The notes under the pieces: model-generated | Seen by the model: the letters and a program-made list of their open reading frames with translations, nothing else | Databases searched by the model: none | Told to the model about the DNA's origin: nothing | In this document: piece after piece, positions 41,683-53,435 of the stretch | Layout of the letters: the number at the start of each line of letters is the position of its first letter | How positions within the stretch are numbered: the first letter of the stretch is position 1 | Position numbers and translations under genes: made by a program | Assembly (NCBI GenBank): GCA_021805865.1 | Contig: JAJZDX010000009.1 | Coordinates: 84,811 to 148,810 of the forward strand | DNA: 64,000 nt | From: Pseudomonadota bacterium | GTDB lineage: Bacteria > Pseudomonadota > Gammaproteobacteria > Steroidobacterales > Steroidobacteraceae | Direction of reading: 5' to 3'

Positions 41683-42780
41683 ATGTCCGGCAACACCATC
41701 GGCAAGCTGTTCACGGTGACCACCTTCGGGGAGAGCCACGGTCCGGCGCTCGGCTGCATCGTGGACGGCTGTCCTCCGGGGCTGGCGCTCGAGGAGGCCG
41801 ATCTGCAGCAGGACATCGACCGGCGCCGCACGGGCACCTCGCGCTTCGTCAGCCAGCGTCGCGAGAGCGATCAGGTACGCATTCTCTCGGGGGTGTTCGA
41901 GGGGCGAACGACCGGCACTCCGATCGGGCTGCTGATCGAGAACACCGATGCGCGCTCGCGCGACTACGAGAAGATCAAGGACCGCTTCCGTCCGGGACAC
42001 GCCGATTACACCTACCAGCAGAAATACGGCCTGCGCGATTACCGCGGCGGGGGGCGCTCCTCGGCACGCGAGACGGTGATGCGCGTGGCGGCCGGAGCGA
42101 TTGCCCGAAAGTATCTGGCGGGCCGCCTGGGGGTGCGCATTCACGGGTACCTCAGCCGGATCGGCTCACTCGTGCTCGAGCCGCGGGAGGTGGAAGCGGC
42201 GTACCGGAACCCGTTTTTCTGCCCCGACCCGGCGCGTCTCGAGGAGCTCGAGGCGCTGATCTGGCAGCTGCGCGAGGCGGGTGACTCGATCGGAGCGCGG
42301 ATCACCGTGATCGCCGCGGGGGTGCCGCCCGGTCTCGGGGAGCCGGTCTTCGGCCGGCTGGATGCGGATATCGCCGCGGCGTTGATGGGCATCAACGCGG
42401 TGAAGGCGGTCGAGATCGGCGCCGGGACCCTGGCCGCCGCCCAGCGAGGCAGCGAGCATCGCGATGAGCTCACCCCCGAGGGGTTCGCCAGCAACAACGC
42501 CGGGGGCATCCTCGGGGGCATCTCTTCGGGGCAGGACGTGGTGGCGCATCTGACCTTGAAGCCGACCTCCAGCATCCAGCTGCCGGGCCGGACCATCGAT
42601 ACCGAGGGCCGGGCGGTGCAGGTCGTCACGACGGGCCGGCACGACCCCTGCGTCGGCCTGCGTGCCACACCCATTGCCGAGGCCATGCTCGCGCTCGTAC
42701 TGATGGACCATTACCTGCGGCATCGGGCGCAGAATGCGGAGGTGCGCTCGGTGACCCCGGACATCGCGCGGCGCCGCTGA
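41683..42780 (+). CDS. aroC: Chorismate synthase
   Basis: [36 protein letters not shown]. Confidence 0.97.
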   Translation: MSGNTIGKLFTVTTFGESHGPALGCIVDGCPPGLALEEADLQQDIDRRRTGTSRFVSQRRESDQVRILSGVFEGRTTGTPIGLLIENTDARSRDYEKIKDRFRPGHADYTYQQKYGLRDYRGGGRSSARETVMRVAAGAIARKYLAGRLGVRIHGYLSRIGSLVLEPREVEAAYRNPFFCPDPARLEELEALIWQLREAGDSIGARITVIAAGVPPGLGEPVFGRLDADIAAALMGINAVKAVEIGAGTLAAAQRGSEHRDELTPEGFASNNAGGILGGISSGQDVVAHLTLKPTSSIQLPGRTIDTEGRAVQVVTTGRHDPCVGLRATPIAEAMLALVLMDHYLRHRAQNAEVRSVTPDIARRR

Positions 42781-43178
42781 GTAGTGCTCGTGAAGAGCCG
42801 CTCGCACAGGGCCTTGATCAGAGCGCCGCACGCACATTGCGCTGTCGCCGCCGCGGGCAAGACCCAGTCTGGACTGCCTCTGCGCCCGATCCGCGACGCA
42901 TGGCTCGCAGCGCCGGACCACGACTCATTTCCGGGGGCGGTCCCTGCGCCTCGGGGCGCTCAAATAGGCCAGTCTACGAAGCACGACACAGTTTGCCGTG
43001 CCAGAATGAGTAAAGATCGGCGGGCCGGCGGGGGAATTTGACTTAGGACCGCCGGTGGCTTTGGTATGTCAGCCAATATTAAGTTATATTGCGGGCCGCG
43101 CACGATGAGCCGCCAGGTTCGGCCATCTATTTGTTTTCATAAAGGGTTTTGCCCACCTATGCCTTGCGGGGAGTGGTA

Positions 43179-45995
43179 ATGGTCGCCAAACGCTCAAGCC
43201 TGGCAGTGCTGCCGCTGCTGGCCGTGCCAGGGGCGGCGCTCGCTCTGGGTCTCGGGAACATCCACGTACGGTCCCATCTCGATCAGCCTCTCGATGCGCG
43301 GATTGCGTTGATCGGTCCGACCCCGGGCGCTCTCCAGAGCCTCACGGTGGGGGTCGCCTCGAGTGCCACTTTTGCCCGGTATGGACTGAACCGCCCGATC
43401 TACCTGAACGGCGCGCAGGCCAAGGTCGTGCGAGCCGCAGGCGGCCGGACGATCGTGCACATCACCTCGGACCACCCGGTCACGGATCCCATTCTGACCC
43501 TGCTGGTGAAGGCCAGCTGGGATCGCGGAGTCATGATCCGCGAGTACACACTGCTCCTCAATCCTCCCGTGTACCTGCCTCACCACGGACAGGCCACTCG
43601 GGCGATCGCAGCGCCGGTCGTGGGCGCCGGGAAGCGGGTGGGGGAGATCCGGGGGCCGGCCGCTGTCGCGCAACCCCCGGCTTCGCCCGCCCCCGCGGCT
43701 GCGGCACCGTCAGTGGAAGGATCGACCGCGAGCTCCCCGCACTCGGTGCCGGTACGGCAGGGCGATACGCTCTCCGGAATCGCGAGCCGCATCAGTGGCG
43801 CCGGCTTGGATGCCGCCCGCACGCGCCAGTGGATGGTGGCCATCTATCAGGCCAATCCTCAGGCCTTCGATCACAACATGAACCTGCTGCGCTCGGGCAC
43901 GGTGCTCACCATCCCGGCCCGCTCCTCGATGCAGCAGATCTCCCCGGCGGCGGCCTGGGGCGAGATCCGCCACCAGACCGAGACGTGGGACAACGGCCTA
44001 CAGGCTCACAACGCCGGTCCCGGAAGGCTGCGCCTGGTGGCCCCGAAGAGGGGCGCCGGTGCGCACAGCGGCGCAGGCACTGCGGCTGCGACGGGCGAGG
44101 TGCAGGCGCTCAAGGCACAGCTGCAGACGCTGCAGGGCGAGCTCGCCAAGGAAAAGCGGCTGCTACAGGTCAAGAGCGTTGCGCTGGCGCAGCTTCAGGC
44201 GCTGGCGGGGCGTAAGCCCGCCTCTGCGGCGGCCCGCCCCGTGGCCGGTAAGGCCGCCGGTGCGGCGGCGGTCCCGCGCCTTGCGCGCGCGGCTGCGACC
44301 GCCTCCGGCGCGGCGAGCACGCCGCTGCGCAAGCCGGTCAAGGCCGCGGTGCTCCGCCCGCAACCGCAGCCGGTGGCGCAGCCCTCTGCGTTGAATTTCC
44401 TGCTCGGCACGCTGCAGCGCTACTGGTGGGCGGCGGTGGGGTTGGTTGTCCTGCTGGCGGCATTTCTCGCCTCCCGCCGCCTGCGTACGCGCCGCGAGGC
44501 GGCGGGCGATGAGCTGCTCGAATCGGCCTCGGCCGAAAGTGCGATGGAGTTGCCGGTCGCGCCGGGCCATGCCCGCGCGGAAAGCGGTTTTGACGTGGGG
44601 GAGACGACCCTCGAGCACCCGCGCTTTGCCGCCGAGGGGGGCGTCGCTCCTCTGGTGGCCAGGCATGTCACCACGGACGAGACGATGAGCAGCGAGACCG
44701 CGCTCAACCTCGAGCAGGGCGACCCGCTCGCCGAAGCGGATTTCCACATGGCCTACGGCCTGTATGACCAGGCCGCCGACCTGATCCGTCTCGCCATCGG
44801 CCGCGAGCCGCAGCGGCGGGATCTGAAGCTCAAGCTTCTGGAGGTGTTCTTCGTCTGGGGGAACAAGGAGCAGTTCGTGCAGACCGCGCACGAGCTGGCC
44901 GAGTCGCGCGCCGAGGCAGCCCCGGGAGAGTGGGAAAAGGTCATCATCATGGGCCGCCAGCTGGCGCCCGAGGACCCGCTGTTTGCCGACGCCGGGGTGA
45001 GCGGCGCGGCATCGGGCGGCGTGGACCTCGACCTCGAGGGCGGTCAGGCCCGGGTGGATTTCGATCCCGTCGGCACCGCGGTCCCGATTGTCGCAGCGGG
45101 CGCTGCCGGCTCGCTCGACCTGGATTTCGATGCCGCGCTCGGGGAGGCCGACATCGACGGGCTGAGCAGTGCTCACTCCGATACCGCCACCGTCACGGAT
45201 ATCAACGCCGCGCTGGCCGATCTGGACTCCACCGCCTCCGAGACGGGCCTGACACGCGAGATGCCCGATCGCCTGGTGCCCACGGCCGACGTCCCGGACG
45301 GAGCCGAGCCGACGGTCGAGCAGCCCGCGTTGCCGTTGGCGGAGCACGCGGCCCTTCGCCAGAAGGTCGAGGCGCTCAGCCAGGGCTCGGATCGCACCGC
45401 GGAGCTCGCGATCGATGACCTCGGGCTGGATCTCGGCACCTTCGAGACGGCGATTCATCCGGGTGCCGAGGCCGATGCTCCAACCCTGGTGGCCGGATTG
45501 GACGAGCACTCGCGCAGGACCCTGGCCCTGGCCGATGCCGCCGGTGAGGCAAGTCCCGCGCCCGAGCCGACCGGCACGACGAGCTCCTGGCAGATCGACG
45601 AGAGCGAGCTCGAGTCGATCCTTTCCGGCGAATCGCCCAACGGTCACGACGCCGCGGCCACGTCCCGCCTGAGCGCCCTGGACACTCCCGATGTCGACTT
45701 CGATGTCGGTGCCGAACCGGTCCGGGCCGCGGGCGGGATCGACTTCGACGTGGGCACCGTGACCGTGCCGCACGCCGATCTCACCCAGCATCACGAGATC
45801 TCGGTCGATCCGGAGATGGCGGACCTTGAGCCCGTCACGCCGAGCGAGGTCGGCACCAAGCTCGATCTGGCCCGAGCCTACATGGACATGGGCGATCCGG
45901 AGGGTGCGCGCAGCATTCTCGAGGAGGTGATGCACGAGGGCTCGGCCGGGCAGCGCCAGGAGGCCGGCCGCCTGTTGGAGTCCTTGCCCGGTTGA
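43179..45995 (+). CDS. fimV: FimV/HubP-like protein
   Basis: Signal peptide, LGLGNIHVRSHLDQPLDARI, LysM region, single TM, acidic C-terminal half, C-terminal KLDLARAYMDMGDPEGARSILEEV. Confidence 0.92.
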   Translation: MVAKRSSLAVLPLLAVPGAALALGLGNIHVRSHLDQPLDARIALIGPTPGALQSLTVGVASSATFARYGLNRPIYLNGAQAKVVRAAGGRTIVHITSDHPVTDPILTLLVKASWDRGVMIREYTLLLNPPVYLPHHGQATRAIAAPVVGAGKRVGEIRGPAAVAQPPASPAPAAAAPSVEGSTASSPHSVPVRQGDTLSGIASRISGAGLDAARTRQWMVAIYQANPQAFDHNMNLLRSGTVLTIPARSSMQQISPAAAWGEIRHQTETWDNGLQAHNAGPGRLRLVAPKRGAGAHSGAGTAAATGEVQALKAQLQTLQGELAKEKRLLQVKSVALAQLQALAGRKPASAAARPVAGKAAGAAAVPRLARAAATASGAASTPLRKPVKAAVLRPQPQPVAQPSALNFLLGTLQRYWWAAVGLVVLLAAFLASRRLRTRREAAGDELLESASAESAMELPVAPGHARAESGFDVGETTLEHPRFAAEGGVAPLVARHVTTDETMSSETALNLEQGDPLAEADFHMAYGLYDQAADLIRLAIGREPQRRDLKLKLLEVFFVWGNKEQFVQTAHELAESRAEAAPGEWEKVIIMGRQLAPEDPLFADAGVSGAASGGVDLDLEGGQARVDFDPVGTAVPIVAAGAAGSLDLDFDAALGEADIDGLSSAHSDTATVTDINAALADLDSTASETGLTREMPDRLVPTADVPDGAEPTVEQPALPLAEHAALRQKVEALSQGSDRTAELAIDDLGLDLGTFETAIHPGAEADAPTLVAGLDEHSRRTLALADAAGEASPAPEPTGTTSSWQIDESELESILSGESPNGHDAAATSRLSALDTPDVDFDVGAEPVRAAGGIDFDVGTVTVPHADLTQHHEISVDPEMADLEPVTPSEVGTKLDLARAYMDMGDPEGARSILEEVMHEGSAGQRQEAGRLLESLPG

Positions 45996-46047
45996 GGCTT
46001 GGGCGCGCACTGCGGCAGGCGCGGGCGCCGGTGATCGCCTCGATGCC

Positions 46048-46842
46048 ATGACGCGCATCGCCGTAGGCTTGGAATATCAGGGAAGCGGTTATGTCGGATG
46101 GCAGGCTCAGCCCACGCGCGCGAGCGTGCAGAGCCTGACCGAGGCGGCATTTTCGGAGGTGGCCGCCGAGCCGGTGAGCCTCGTGTGCGCCGGACGGACC
46201 GATGCCGGCGTGCATGCCCGCGCTCAGGTGGCTCACTTCGATACCCGCGCCGAGCGCACCCTGCGCGCCTGGGTGCTCGGCGCCAACTCACAGCTGCCGC
46301 GGGACATCAGCGTCTCGTGGGCACGGCCGGTGCCGGCGCACTTTCACGCGCGCTACTCGGCCGAGGCGAGAACGTACCGCTACCTCATCCTCAATCGCCA
46401 GGTCCGCTCGGCGCTTGCCGCGCGCCGGGTGACCTGGGTCCATCGGCCGCTCGATGAGCGCGCGATGGCGCAGGCCGCCTCGCTGCTGATGGGCGAGCAT
46501 GATTTCAGCGCATTTCGCGCCGCGGAGTGTCAGGCGAAGTCCCCGATCCGGCGCCTGGAGCGTCTCACGGTGTGGCGGGAGCAGGACTCGCTCACGATCG
46601 AGGCCACGGCGAACGCCTTTCTGCATCACATGGTGCGCAACATCGCCGGGCTTCTGATCGTCATCGGCAAGGGGCAAGCGCGGCCGCAGTGGGCGGCAGA
46701 GGTGCTGGCCGGGAGGGATCGGCGGCTCGCCGCGCCGACGGCGCCGGCCGATGGGCTGTACCTGTGGACGGTCCACTACCCCGAGGCGTTCGCGCTGCCC
46801 GGTGGGCCGGCACAGGAGCGATCGGCTATCATCGCGCGCTAG
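46048..46842 (+). CDS. truA: tRNA pseudouridine synthase A
   Basis: [30 protein letters not shown]. Confidence 0.96.
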   Translation: MTRIAVGLEYQGSGYVGWQAQPTRASVQSLTEAAFSEVAAEPVSLVCAGRTDAGVHARAQVAHFDTRAERTLRAWVLGANSQLPRDISVSWARPVPAHFHARYSAEARTYRYLILNRQVRSALAARRVTWVHRPLDERAMAQAASLLMGEHDFSAFRAAECQAKSPIRRLERLTVWREQDSLTIEATANAFLHHMVRNIAGLLIVIGKGQARPQWAAEVLAGRDRRLAAPTAPADGLYLWTVHYPEAFALPGGPAQERSAIIAR

Positions 46843-46861
46843 AGGAAACAGCGGAAAGCCT

Positions 46862-47725
46862 ATGTCCTGGTTCGAGAAGATCATGCCCTCGCGCATCAAG
46901 ACCGAGCGGCGCACTCGCTCGGTACCCGAGGGGTTGTGGATCAAATGCCCCTCCTGCGATGCGGTGCTCTATCGCGCAGAGCTCGAGCGTAATTTATATG
47001 TGTGTCCCAAGTGCTCGCACCACATGCGTATCGGAGCACGGGAGCGTCTCGATGCTTTTCTCGACCCGGACTCGGCCGAGGAGCTCGGTGCGCAGATCAG
47101 CCCCGAGGATCCGCTGAAGTTCCGGGACAGCAAGCGCTACAAGGATCGTCTCGCGCAGGCACAGAAGGCCACCGGCGAGGCCGATGCGCTCATCGTGCTC
47201 GCCGGCGCGCTCCAGGGACTGGCGGTCGTCGCCTGCGCGTTCGAATTCCAGTTCCTCGGCGGCTCGATGGGATCGGTGGTCGGGGAGCGCTTCAAGCGCG
47301 CCGTGGACCACTGCATCGAGCACCGCAAACCGCTCGTGTGCTTCACGGCAAGCGGCGGAGCGCGCATGCAGGAGGCGCTGTACTCGCTCTTGCAGATGGC
47401 GAAGACTTCGGCGGCGCTCGCGCAGCTCAAGGAGGCGCACCTGCCGTTCGTCTCCGTGATGACCGATCCGACCACCGGGGGGGTGTCGGCAAGCCTCGCC
47501 ATGCTCGGGGATCTGAACATCGCGGAGCCGCTCGCGCTCATCGGTTTTGCGGGTCCGCGCGTGATCCAGCAGACGGTTCGTGAGACGTTGCCGGAGGGCT
47601 TTCAGCGCAGCGAGTTCCTGCTCGAGCACGGGGCTCTTGACATGATCGTCGATCGGCGCCAGCTGCGCGAGCGCATCGCCGCGATGCTGCGGCTGCTCAT
47701 GAGGCTTCCGCAGGCGCCAGCCTGA
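46862..47725 (+). CDS. accD: Acetyl-CoA carboxylase carboxyltransferase subunit beta
   Basis: [44 protein letters not shown]. Confidence 0.97.
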   Translation: MSWFEKIMPSRIKTERRTRSVPEGLWIKCPSCDAVLYRAELERNLYVCPKCSHHMRIGARERLDAFLDPDSAEELGAQISPEDPLKFRDSKRYKDRLAQAQKATGEADALIVLAGALQGLAVVACAFEFQFLGGSMGSVVGERFKRAVDHCIEHRKPLVCFTASGGARMQEALYSLLQMAKTSAALAQLKEAHLPFVSVMTDPTTGGVSASLAMLGDLNIAEPLALIGFAGPRVIQQTVRETLPEGFQRSEFLLEHGALDMIVDRRQLRERIAAMLRLLMRLPQAPA

Positions 47726-47769
47726 GCCGGCAGAGCGGGCGCGAGGCGCCCGCGGGAGATGCTCCTCGC

Positions 47770-49065
47770 ATGAGTGCTTCGCTCGAGCAGTGGCTCTCGC
47801 GCCAGGAAGCGGCGCATCCGAAGGCGATCGACCTCGGCCTCGAGCGCGTCTCACGGGTCGCGAGGCGGCTCGGGCTGATGCGGCCGGCCGCCACGGTCAT
47901 CACCGTCGCCGGCACCAACGGCAAGGGCTCGACGGCGGCGCACCTCGAGGCGCTGCTGCTCGCGGCGGGCTGCTCCACGGGCCTGTTCACCTCGCCGCAT
48001 TTCATCCGCTACAACGAGCGTATCCGCATCGAGGGCAGAGAGGCGGATGATGCGCAGCTCGTGGCGGCGTTCGAGCACATCGAGGCGGCGCGCGAGGGCA
48101 TCTCGCTCACCTTCTTCGAATACAACACGCTGGCGGCGTTGTGGCTGTTCGCCGAGCGGTCGGTGCGGTTCGCGGTGCTCGAGGTCGGCCTCGGCGGCCG
48201 GCTCGATGCCGTCAATCTGGTGGATGCCGATGCGGCGGTGCTGTGCTCGGTGGGCTTCGATCACCGCGACTGGCTCGGAGACACGCTCGATGAGATCGGC
48301 GCGGAGAAAGCCGGCGTCTTTCGGACGGGCCGGCCCGCAGTGCTCGGCACGCCCCGCATGCCCGAGAGCGTGTACTCGAGCATCGAGCGCCTCGGGGCGG
48401 TGCCTCTCGTGGCCGAACGGGACTTCTCCTGGCGCATCGAGGAGAGCGGGCGCTGGGGCTACCAGGGGCCGAGGCTGCACCTGCGCGACCTGCCTCCCTC
48501 GAGTCTCGAGGGGCCGATCCAGTATCGCAACGCGGCCACCGCGCTCGCGGCGCTCGAGGCGCTCACGGGGCGCCAGGCGCCCGGGGCGAGCGGTCCCTTG
48601 CCGCTCGAGCAGGCGACGGTCGCCGCGGCGCTCGGCCGGGTGCGCCTCGCGGGCCGCTTTCACGTCGTGCCGGGCCCCGTCGAGTGGATTCTCGACATTG
48701 CGCACAATCCGCCCGCCGCCGAGGTGTTGTGTGCACAGTTGCGCGAGCGGCCCTGTCGGGGGCGCACGCTGGCGGTGATCGGAGTCCTCGGCGACAAGGA
48801 CGCGGCGGCCATCGGGGCGGCGCTCGCACCGGCGGTCGACGGCTGGTTCCTGTGCGGCCTGCCGCCGCCGCGGGGCATCGATGCCGCGGAGCTGGCGAGG
48901 CGGCTCGCGGCCGTGGCGGTTGATCCCAGTCTCTCGGGCTCGGTGCGCGAGGCCCTCGAGGCGGCACGCCGCGCGGCTCGCCCGGGCGACCGGGTCATCG
49001 TCTGCGGCTCGGTGCTCACCGTCGGACCGGCGCTCGAGTGGCTTGGGGTATACTCCATCCGGTGA
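47770..49065 (+). CDS. folC: Dihydrofolate synthase/folylpolyglutamate synthase
   Basis: TVAGTNGKGSTAAHLE; TSPHFIRYNERIRI. Confidence 0.95.
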   Translation: MSASLEQWLSRQEAAHPKAIDLGLERVSRVARRLGLMRPAATVITVAGTNGKGSTAAHLEALLLAAGCSTGLFTSPHFIRYNERIRIEGREADDAQLVAAFEHIEAAREGISLTFFEYNTLAALWLFAERSVRFAVLEVGLGGRLDAVNLVDADAAVLCSVGFDHRDWLGDTLDEIGAEKAGVFRTGRPAVLGTPRMPESVYSSIERLGAVPLVAERDFSWRIEESGRWGYQGPRLHLRDLPPSSLEGPIQYRNAATALAALEALTGRQAPGASGPLPLEQATVAAALGRVRLAGRFHVVPGPVEWILDIAHNPPAAEVLCAQLRERPCRGRTLAVIGVLGDKDAAAIGAALAPAVDGWFLCGLPPPRGIDAAELARRLAAVAVDPSLSGSVREALEAARRAARPGDRVIVCGSVLTVGPALEWLGVYSIR

Positions 49066-49871
49066 AAGAGCGACTGACGGGCGCCATCATCCTGGTGGCG
49101 TTGATCGTGCTGTTGGTGCCGGAGCTGTTGAGCGGACCGCTTCGGACCAAGACGGCAGGGGCAATGCCAGGGTCGTCTCTGGAACGCCGACCTGCCCGGC
49201 CCTCCGTGGGCAATCGCTCGGTGCTGCACAGCTCGCCCGCGCTCCCGTTTCTCTTCGCCCCGCATGGCCCCCCTTCCTCTTCTTCTTCTCCCAATCCTTC
49301 TCCCAATCCTTCTCCCAAGCCTTCTCCCAAGCCCAAGGCACGGCCTCCGATTCGCTCCTACACGCTGACGCTCCGTCCATCCGACCCGACGCGCGGCATC
49401 GACCCGATCGGCGACGAGGGGGCATTGCCGGACTCGTCTGCGCAAGGCTCCCCATCACCCATGGCCGGGCGAGCGCTGCTGCACCGCTCTCCCTCGAGCG
49501 TCTCGCCGCGGGCTCCTGCACCGATCGCTCCGGCGCCCCAGCCGGCGCGCGCCGCCTCGCCGGGCGGAGCGCGAGCGCTGTCTCGGCGAGCAGGTCCGGC
49601 CCCCCTCGCCAGGGGCCGGGCACCGAGCCGGGGCAAGCCGCAGGCTTCGGCCCGATGGGTCGTGCAGCTTGCCAGCTTCACCGACCACACCAACGCGCTG
49701 CGCCTCGCCCACCGGCTGCGCCTGAAACACCTTCCCGTGGCGATCGCCCCGCTGCGCTTGAGGGGACGGATGTGGTGGCGCGTATGGGTCGGTCCGGTCA
49801 GCCGGGCGGCGGCGGGGCGGCTGGCGCAACGGTTGCGACCGATCGCCCAAGGCGAAGTGCTGCGGGAGTGA
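49062..49871 (+). CDS. dedD: SPOR-domain protein (DedD-like, GTG start)
   Basis: KERLTGAIILVALIVLLVPELLSG TM segment; C-terminal WVVQLASFTDHTNALRLAHRL SPOR. Confidence 0.85.
   Translation: MKERLTGAIILVALIVLLVPELLSGPLRTKTAGAMPGSSLERRPARPSVGNRSVLHSSPALPFLFAPHGPPSSSSSPNPSPNPSPKPSPKPKARPPIRSYTLTLRPSDPTRGIDPIGDEGALPDSSAQGSPSPMAGRALLHRSPSSVSPRAPAPIAPAPQPARAASPGGARALSRRAGPAPLARGRAPSRGKPQASARWVVQLASFTDHTNALRLAHRLRLKHLPVAIAPLRLRGRMWWRVWVGPVSRAAAGRLAQRLRPIAQGEVLRE
49287..49334 (+). repeat. 12-bp tandem repeat x4 in dedD linker
   Basis: TCTCCCAA(T/G)CC(T/C), encoding SPNPSPNPSPKPSPKP. Confidence 0.95.
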
Positions 49872-49986
49872 CACGGTGCCGAGCGGCATATTCCGCCCTC
49901 TTGTACAATCCGCGCCGTCTCCTTTTCCGGGTGCTTCGTACTTGCGATCACGGATCTGAGAAGGCTCCCTGGCAAAACACCGCTCC

Positions 49987-50538
49987 ATGAACACAGCCGA
50001 TTACGTGGTGATCGCCGGGATCGTCTTGTCGGCCATCGGCGGGGCGGTCAGGGGGTTTCTGCGTGAGGCGATCGCGCTTGCCACCTGGTTCGTCGCACTG
50101 TTCGTCGCCTGGCATTTCTCCGGCCTGGTCGAGCCGCATCTCGGCGGGCTGCTCGCGGGCTCCGCGGTCAGGCCGTGGGCGGCGCGCGTCATCATCGTGA
50201 CGCTGATCCTGCTCGCCGGCATGGTGATCGGGGCGATCGTGGCCCACTTCGTGCGGCTGTCACTGTTCAGCGGCACGGACCGCTTTCTCGGCTTTCTGTT
50301 CGGCGCCGCCCGCGGTGCGGTGCTGCTCGGCGTGTTTGTGATCCTGGGGCAGCTGCTGCATCTCGATACGGAGGGGTGGTGGCGGCGTTCCTCGTTGATC
50401 CCCTATGGCCAGTCGATTGCCAACGGGCTGCGCGCTCTGGCAGGGGCTGGGGGGGTGGGCGGCGAGAGCCGCGAGCGACCGCACTTGGACGGGCGGGCCG
50501 GGCCGAAGATCCAGGGACGGGTGCTCGGGGTGAGGTAG
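49987..50538 (+). CDS. cvpA: CvpA family membrane protein
   Basis: NTADYVVIAGIVLSAIGGAVRGFLREAIAL; upstream of purF. Confidence 0.92.
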   Translation: MNTADYVVIAGIVLSAIGGAVRGFLREAIALATWFVALFVAWHFSGLVEPHLGGLLAGSAVRPWAARVIIVTLILLAGMVIGAIVAHFVRLSLFSGTDRFLGFLFGAARGAVLLGVFVILGQLLHLDTEGWWRRSSLIPYGQSIANGLRALAGAGGVGGESRERPHLDGRAGPKIQGRVLGVR

Positions 50539-50541
50539 CGC

Positions 50542-52047
50542 ATGTGTGGAATCGTCGGACTCGTCGGCACCGGTGCGGTCAATCAGCGGCTCTATGATGC
50601 GCTGACGGTGCTGCAGCATCGCGGCCAGGATGCCGCCGGCATCGTCACCAGCGGGGAGGCGGGCCTGTGCGTGCGCAAGGGCAGCGGCCTGGTGCGCGAT
50701 GTGTTTCAACAGCAGCACATGCTCGGCCTCAGGGGCAATATCGGCATCGGCCACGTCCGCTACCCGACCGCCGGCCGCGACGGCGCCTCCGAGGCTCAGC
50801 CCTTCTACGTCAACTCGCCCTACGGCATCTGTCTCGCCCACAACGGCAATCTGACCAACGCCGCGGAGCTCGCCGAAGTGCTGACCGGCGAGGACCGGAG
50901 GCATCTCAACACCAGCTCCGACTCCGAGGTGCTGCTGAACGTGTTTGCCTCCGAGCTGCAGCGCATCGGCATCCAGCGGGTGGCCTCCGCCGATGTGTTC
51001 ACGGCGCTCGAGGCGGTGTACCGGCGCTGCCGAGGCGGCTACGCGGTGATCGCCATGATCATCGGCCACGGCATCGTGGGTTTCCGTGATCCCAACGGCA
51101 TCCGACCGCTCGTGCTCGGCCGGCGCGACACCCCCGGGGGACCGGAGTGGATGCTCGCCTCCGAGAGCGTGGCGCTCGACAGTCTCTCGTTCCACCTGGT
51201 GCGCGACATCGCCCCGGGCGAGGCGGTGCTGATCGATGAGGCCGGGCGGCTGCATTCGCACCAGTGCGTGACGGGTGCGCGTCACACCCCGTGCATCTTC
51301 GAGTACGTCTACTTCGCACGCCCCGACTCGAAGATCGACAACATCTCGGTCTACAGGGCCCGCATGCGCATGGGGGACCGCCTGGCCGAGAAGATCCTGC
51401 GGGAGCGCCCCAACCACGGCATCGACGTGGTGATTCCCATTCCGGACACCAGCCGCACCAGCGCGCTGCAGCTGGCGCAGCGGCTCAACCTGAAGTACCG
51501 CGAAGGGTTCATCAAGAACCGCTACATCGGCCGCACCTTCATCATGCCCGGCCAGGAGCAGCGCCAGAAATCGGTGCGCAGCAAGTTAAACGCCATCGAT
51601 CTCGAGTTCCGCGGCAAGAACGTGCTGCTGGTCGATGACTCGATCGTGCGCGGCACGACTTCCGCGCAGATCATCGAGCTGGCTCGCGAGGCGGGCGCCC
51701 GCAAGGTCTACTTCGCCTCGGCCGCTCCCCCGGTGCGCTACCCCAACGTCTACGGCATAGATATGCCGGCGGCGCGCGAGCTGGTCGCGAGCGGGCGCCG
51801 GGTGGACGAGGTGGCGCGCCTGATCGGCACCGATTGGCTCATCTACCAGGACCTCGAGGATCTCATCGCCGCCTGCCGGCACGAGGACTCGTGTGTGGAG
51901 GAGTTCGATACCTCCTGCTTTTCCGGAGAGTATGTGACCGGCGACGTCACGCCGCAGTACCTGAAGCGGCTGCAGATGGAGCGCTCGGATGAGGCGAGGA
52001 TGCTCGGCCGCGAGGGACGCGAGCCGCTCAAGGTCATCCACGCCTGA
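50542..52047 (+). CDS. purF: Amidophosphoribosyltransferase
   Basis: [35 protein letters not shown]. Confidence 0.97.
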   Translation: MCGIVGLVGTGAVNQRLYDALTVLQHRGQDAAGIVTSGEAGLCVRKGSGLVRDVFQQQHMLGLRGNIGIGHVRYPTAGRDGASEAQPFYVNSPYGICLAHNGNLTNAAELAEVLTGEDRRHLNTSSDSEVLLNVFASELQRIGIQRVASADVFTALEAVYRRCRGGYAVIAMIIGHGIVGFRDPNGIRPLVLGRRDTPGGPEWMLASESVALDSLSFHLVRDIAPGEAVLIDEAGRLHSHQCVTGARHTPCIFEYVYFARPDSKIDNISVYRARMRMGDRLAEKILRERPNHGIDVVIPIPDTSRTSALQLAQRLNLKYREGFIKNRYIGRTFIMPGQEQRQKSVRSKLNAIDLEFRGKNVLLVDDSIVRGTTSAQIIELAREAGARKVYFASAAPPVRYPNVYGIDMPAARELVASGRRVDEVARLIGTDWLIYQDLEDLIAACRHEDSCVEEFDTSCFSGEYVTGDVTPQYLKRLQMERSDEARMLGREGREPLKVIHA

Positions 52048-52075
52048 GCTGCGCCGCGGCGAGACACCCCACCCG

Positions 52076-53272
52076 ATGGGCCGCGTCGAGCGTCGCGAGC
52101 TGCTGCTCGAGCTCTATCAGGCGGGTCTGGCCCGCGTCGATGGACGGCCCTGTGTGCGAGAGGCCCTGAGCCGTCCGCCCGGGCGCCCCGAGGGCAAGGT
52201 GTGGGTGGCGGCAATCGGCAAGGCGGCCAGCGCAATGGTGCTGGGCGCGCACGAGGTGCTGGGCGAGGCTCTCGGGGAGGCGCTGCTCGTGACCAAGCCG
52301 GGGCACGTGGCGCAGGAACTGCGCGAGATGCCGGGGGTGGAGATTCACGAAAGCGGCCACCCGGTGCCGGATGAGCGTTCGCTGCGCGCCGGGCAGCGGC
52401 TGCTCAACTGGCTCGAGATGCTGCCGCCGGCGGTCACGCCGCTGTTTCTGATCTCGGGCGGGGCGTCGGCGCTGGTGGAGGTGCCCAAAGCCGGGGTCAA
52501 GCTCGAGGATCTCGTGCGCGTCTCGCAGCAGGGGCTGGCCACGGACCTGACGATCGCGGAGATCAACAGCCAGCGCACGCGCCTCTCGCAGATCAAGGGC
52601 GGGCGGCTCGCCGCGCGGCTCGGGGACCGGGAGGGAAGGGCGCTGCTCATATCGGATGTGCCCGGCGACGATCCGGGCTTGATCGGTTCCGGGATACTGG
52701 CGCCCGCGCCCGGCGGAGACCGCATTCAGCGTCAGGTGATCGCCTCGGTGGACGATGCGATCGAGGCCATCCTCGCCGGCGCGACCAGGCGGGGGCTCAC
52801 CGCGCGGCGCGCGGCGCGGCGCTTTGCGGGAGACGCATCCCGGCTCTCGGTGCAATTCACTCATGAGCTGGCGTTGGGTCAGGTGCAGGTGCGTGTCTGG
52901 GGCGGGGAGTCGACCGTGCGCCTGCCCGAGCATCCCGGCCGCGGCGGGCGCAACCAACATCTGGCGCTCACGGCCGCCAGGCTGATCGCGGGCTATCCGG
53001 AGCTGATGCTGCTCGCGGCCGGCACGGACGGCAGCGACGGGCCCACGGAGGATGCCGGTGCGGTGGTCGATGCCGATACCTGCGGGCGGATCGCCCTGAT
53101 GGGGCTCGACCCGGACGATTGCCTGCGCCGCGCCGACTCCGGCACCGCGCTGGAGGCCGCCGGCGCACTCGTGCGCACCGGTCCGACCGGCACCAATGTC
53201 GCCGATCTGGTGATCGGCCTGAAGTTGTCGCCCTCCTGGGACGGGCGTGAGCCGTCCGATAACGATTCGTAA
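52076..53272 (+). CDS. Glycerate 2-kinase (DUF4147/MOFRL)
   Basis: AAIGKAASAM; LISGGASALVEVP; GTDGSDGPTEDAGAVVD. Confidence 0.9.
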   Translation: MGRVERRELLLELYQAGLARVDGRPCVREALSRPPGRPEGKVWVAAIGKAASAMVLGAHEVLGEALGEALLVTKPGHVAQELREMPGVEIHESGHPVPDERSLRAGQRLLNWLEMLPPAVTPLFLISGGASALVEVPKAGVKLEDLVRVSQQGLATDLTIAEINSQRTRLSQIKGGRLAARLGDREGRALLISDVPGDDPGLIGSGILAPAPGGDRIQRQVIASVDDAIEAILAGATRRGLTARRAARRFAGDASRLSVQFTHELALGQVQVRVWGGESTVRLPEHPGRGGRNQHLALTAARLIAGYPELMLLAAGTDGSDGPTEDAGAVVDADTCGRIALMGLDPDDCLRRADSGTALEAAGALVRTGPTGTNVADLVIGLKLSPSWDGREPSDNDS

Positions 53273-53435
53273 CAATCGTCCGCGCCTCGTGGAGCGGATG
53301 CGGCCTTCCCGGGGAGTCGAAGCCCGTTTTTTCCCACGATTCGGTACATTGCGCATGCCCGATCGCGCAAGTCGCACGATCCTCTGGCGCGGCGGGCGCA
53401 GGGTCCGGTATCTTTTACCATCACGAGGCGAGGCA

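Noticed and set aside
44163-46058. 631-aa minus-strand ORF
   Set aside because: Antisense shadow of fimV.
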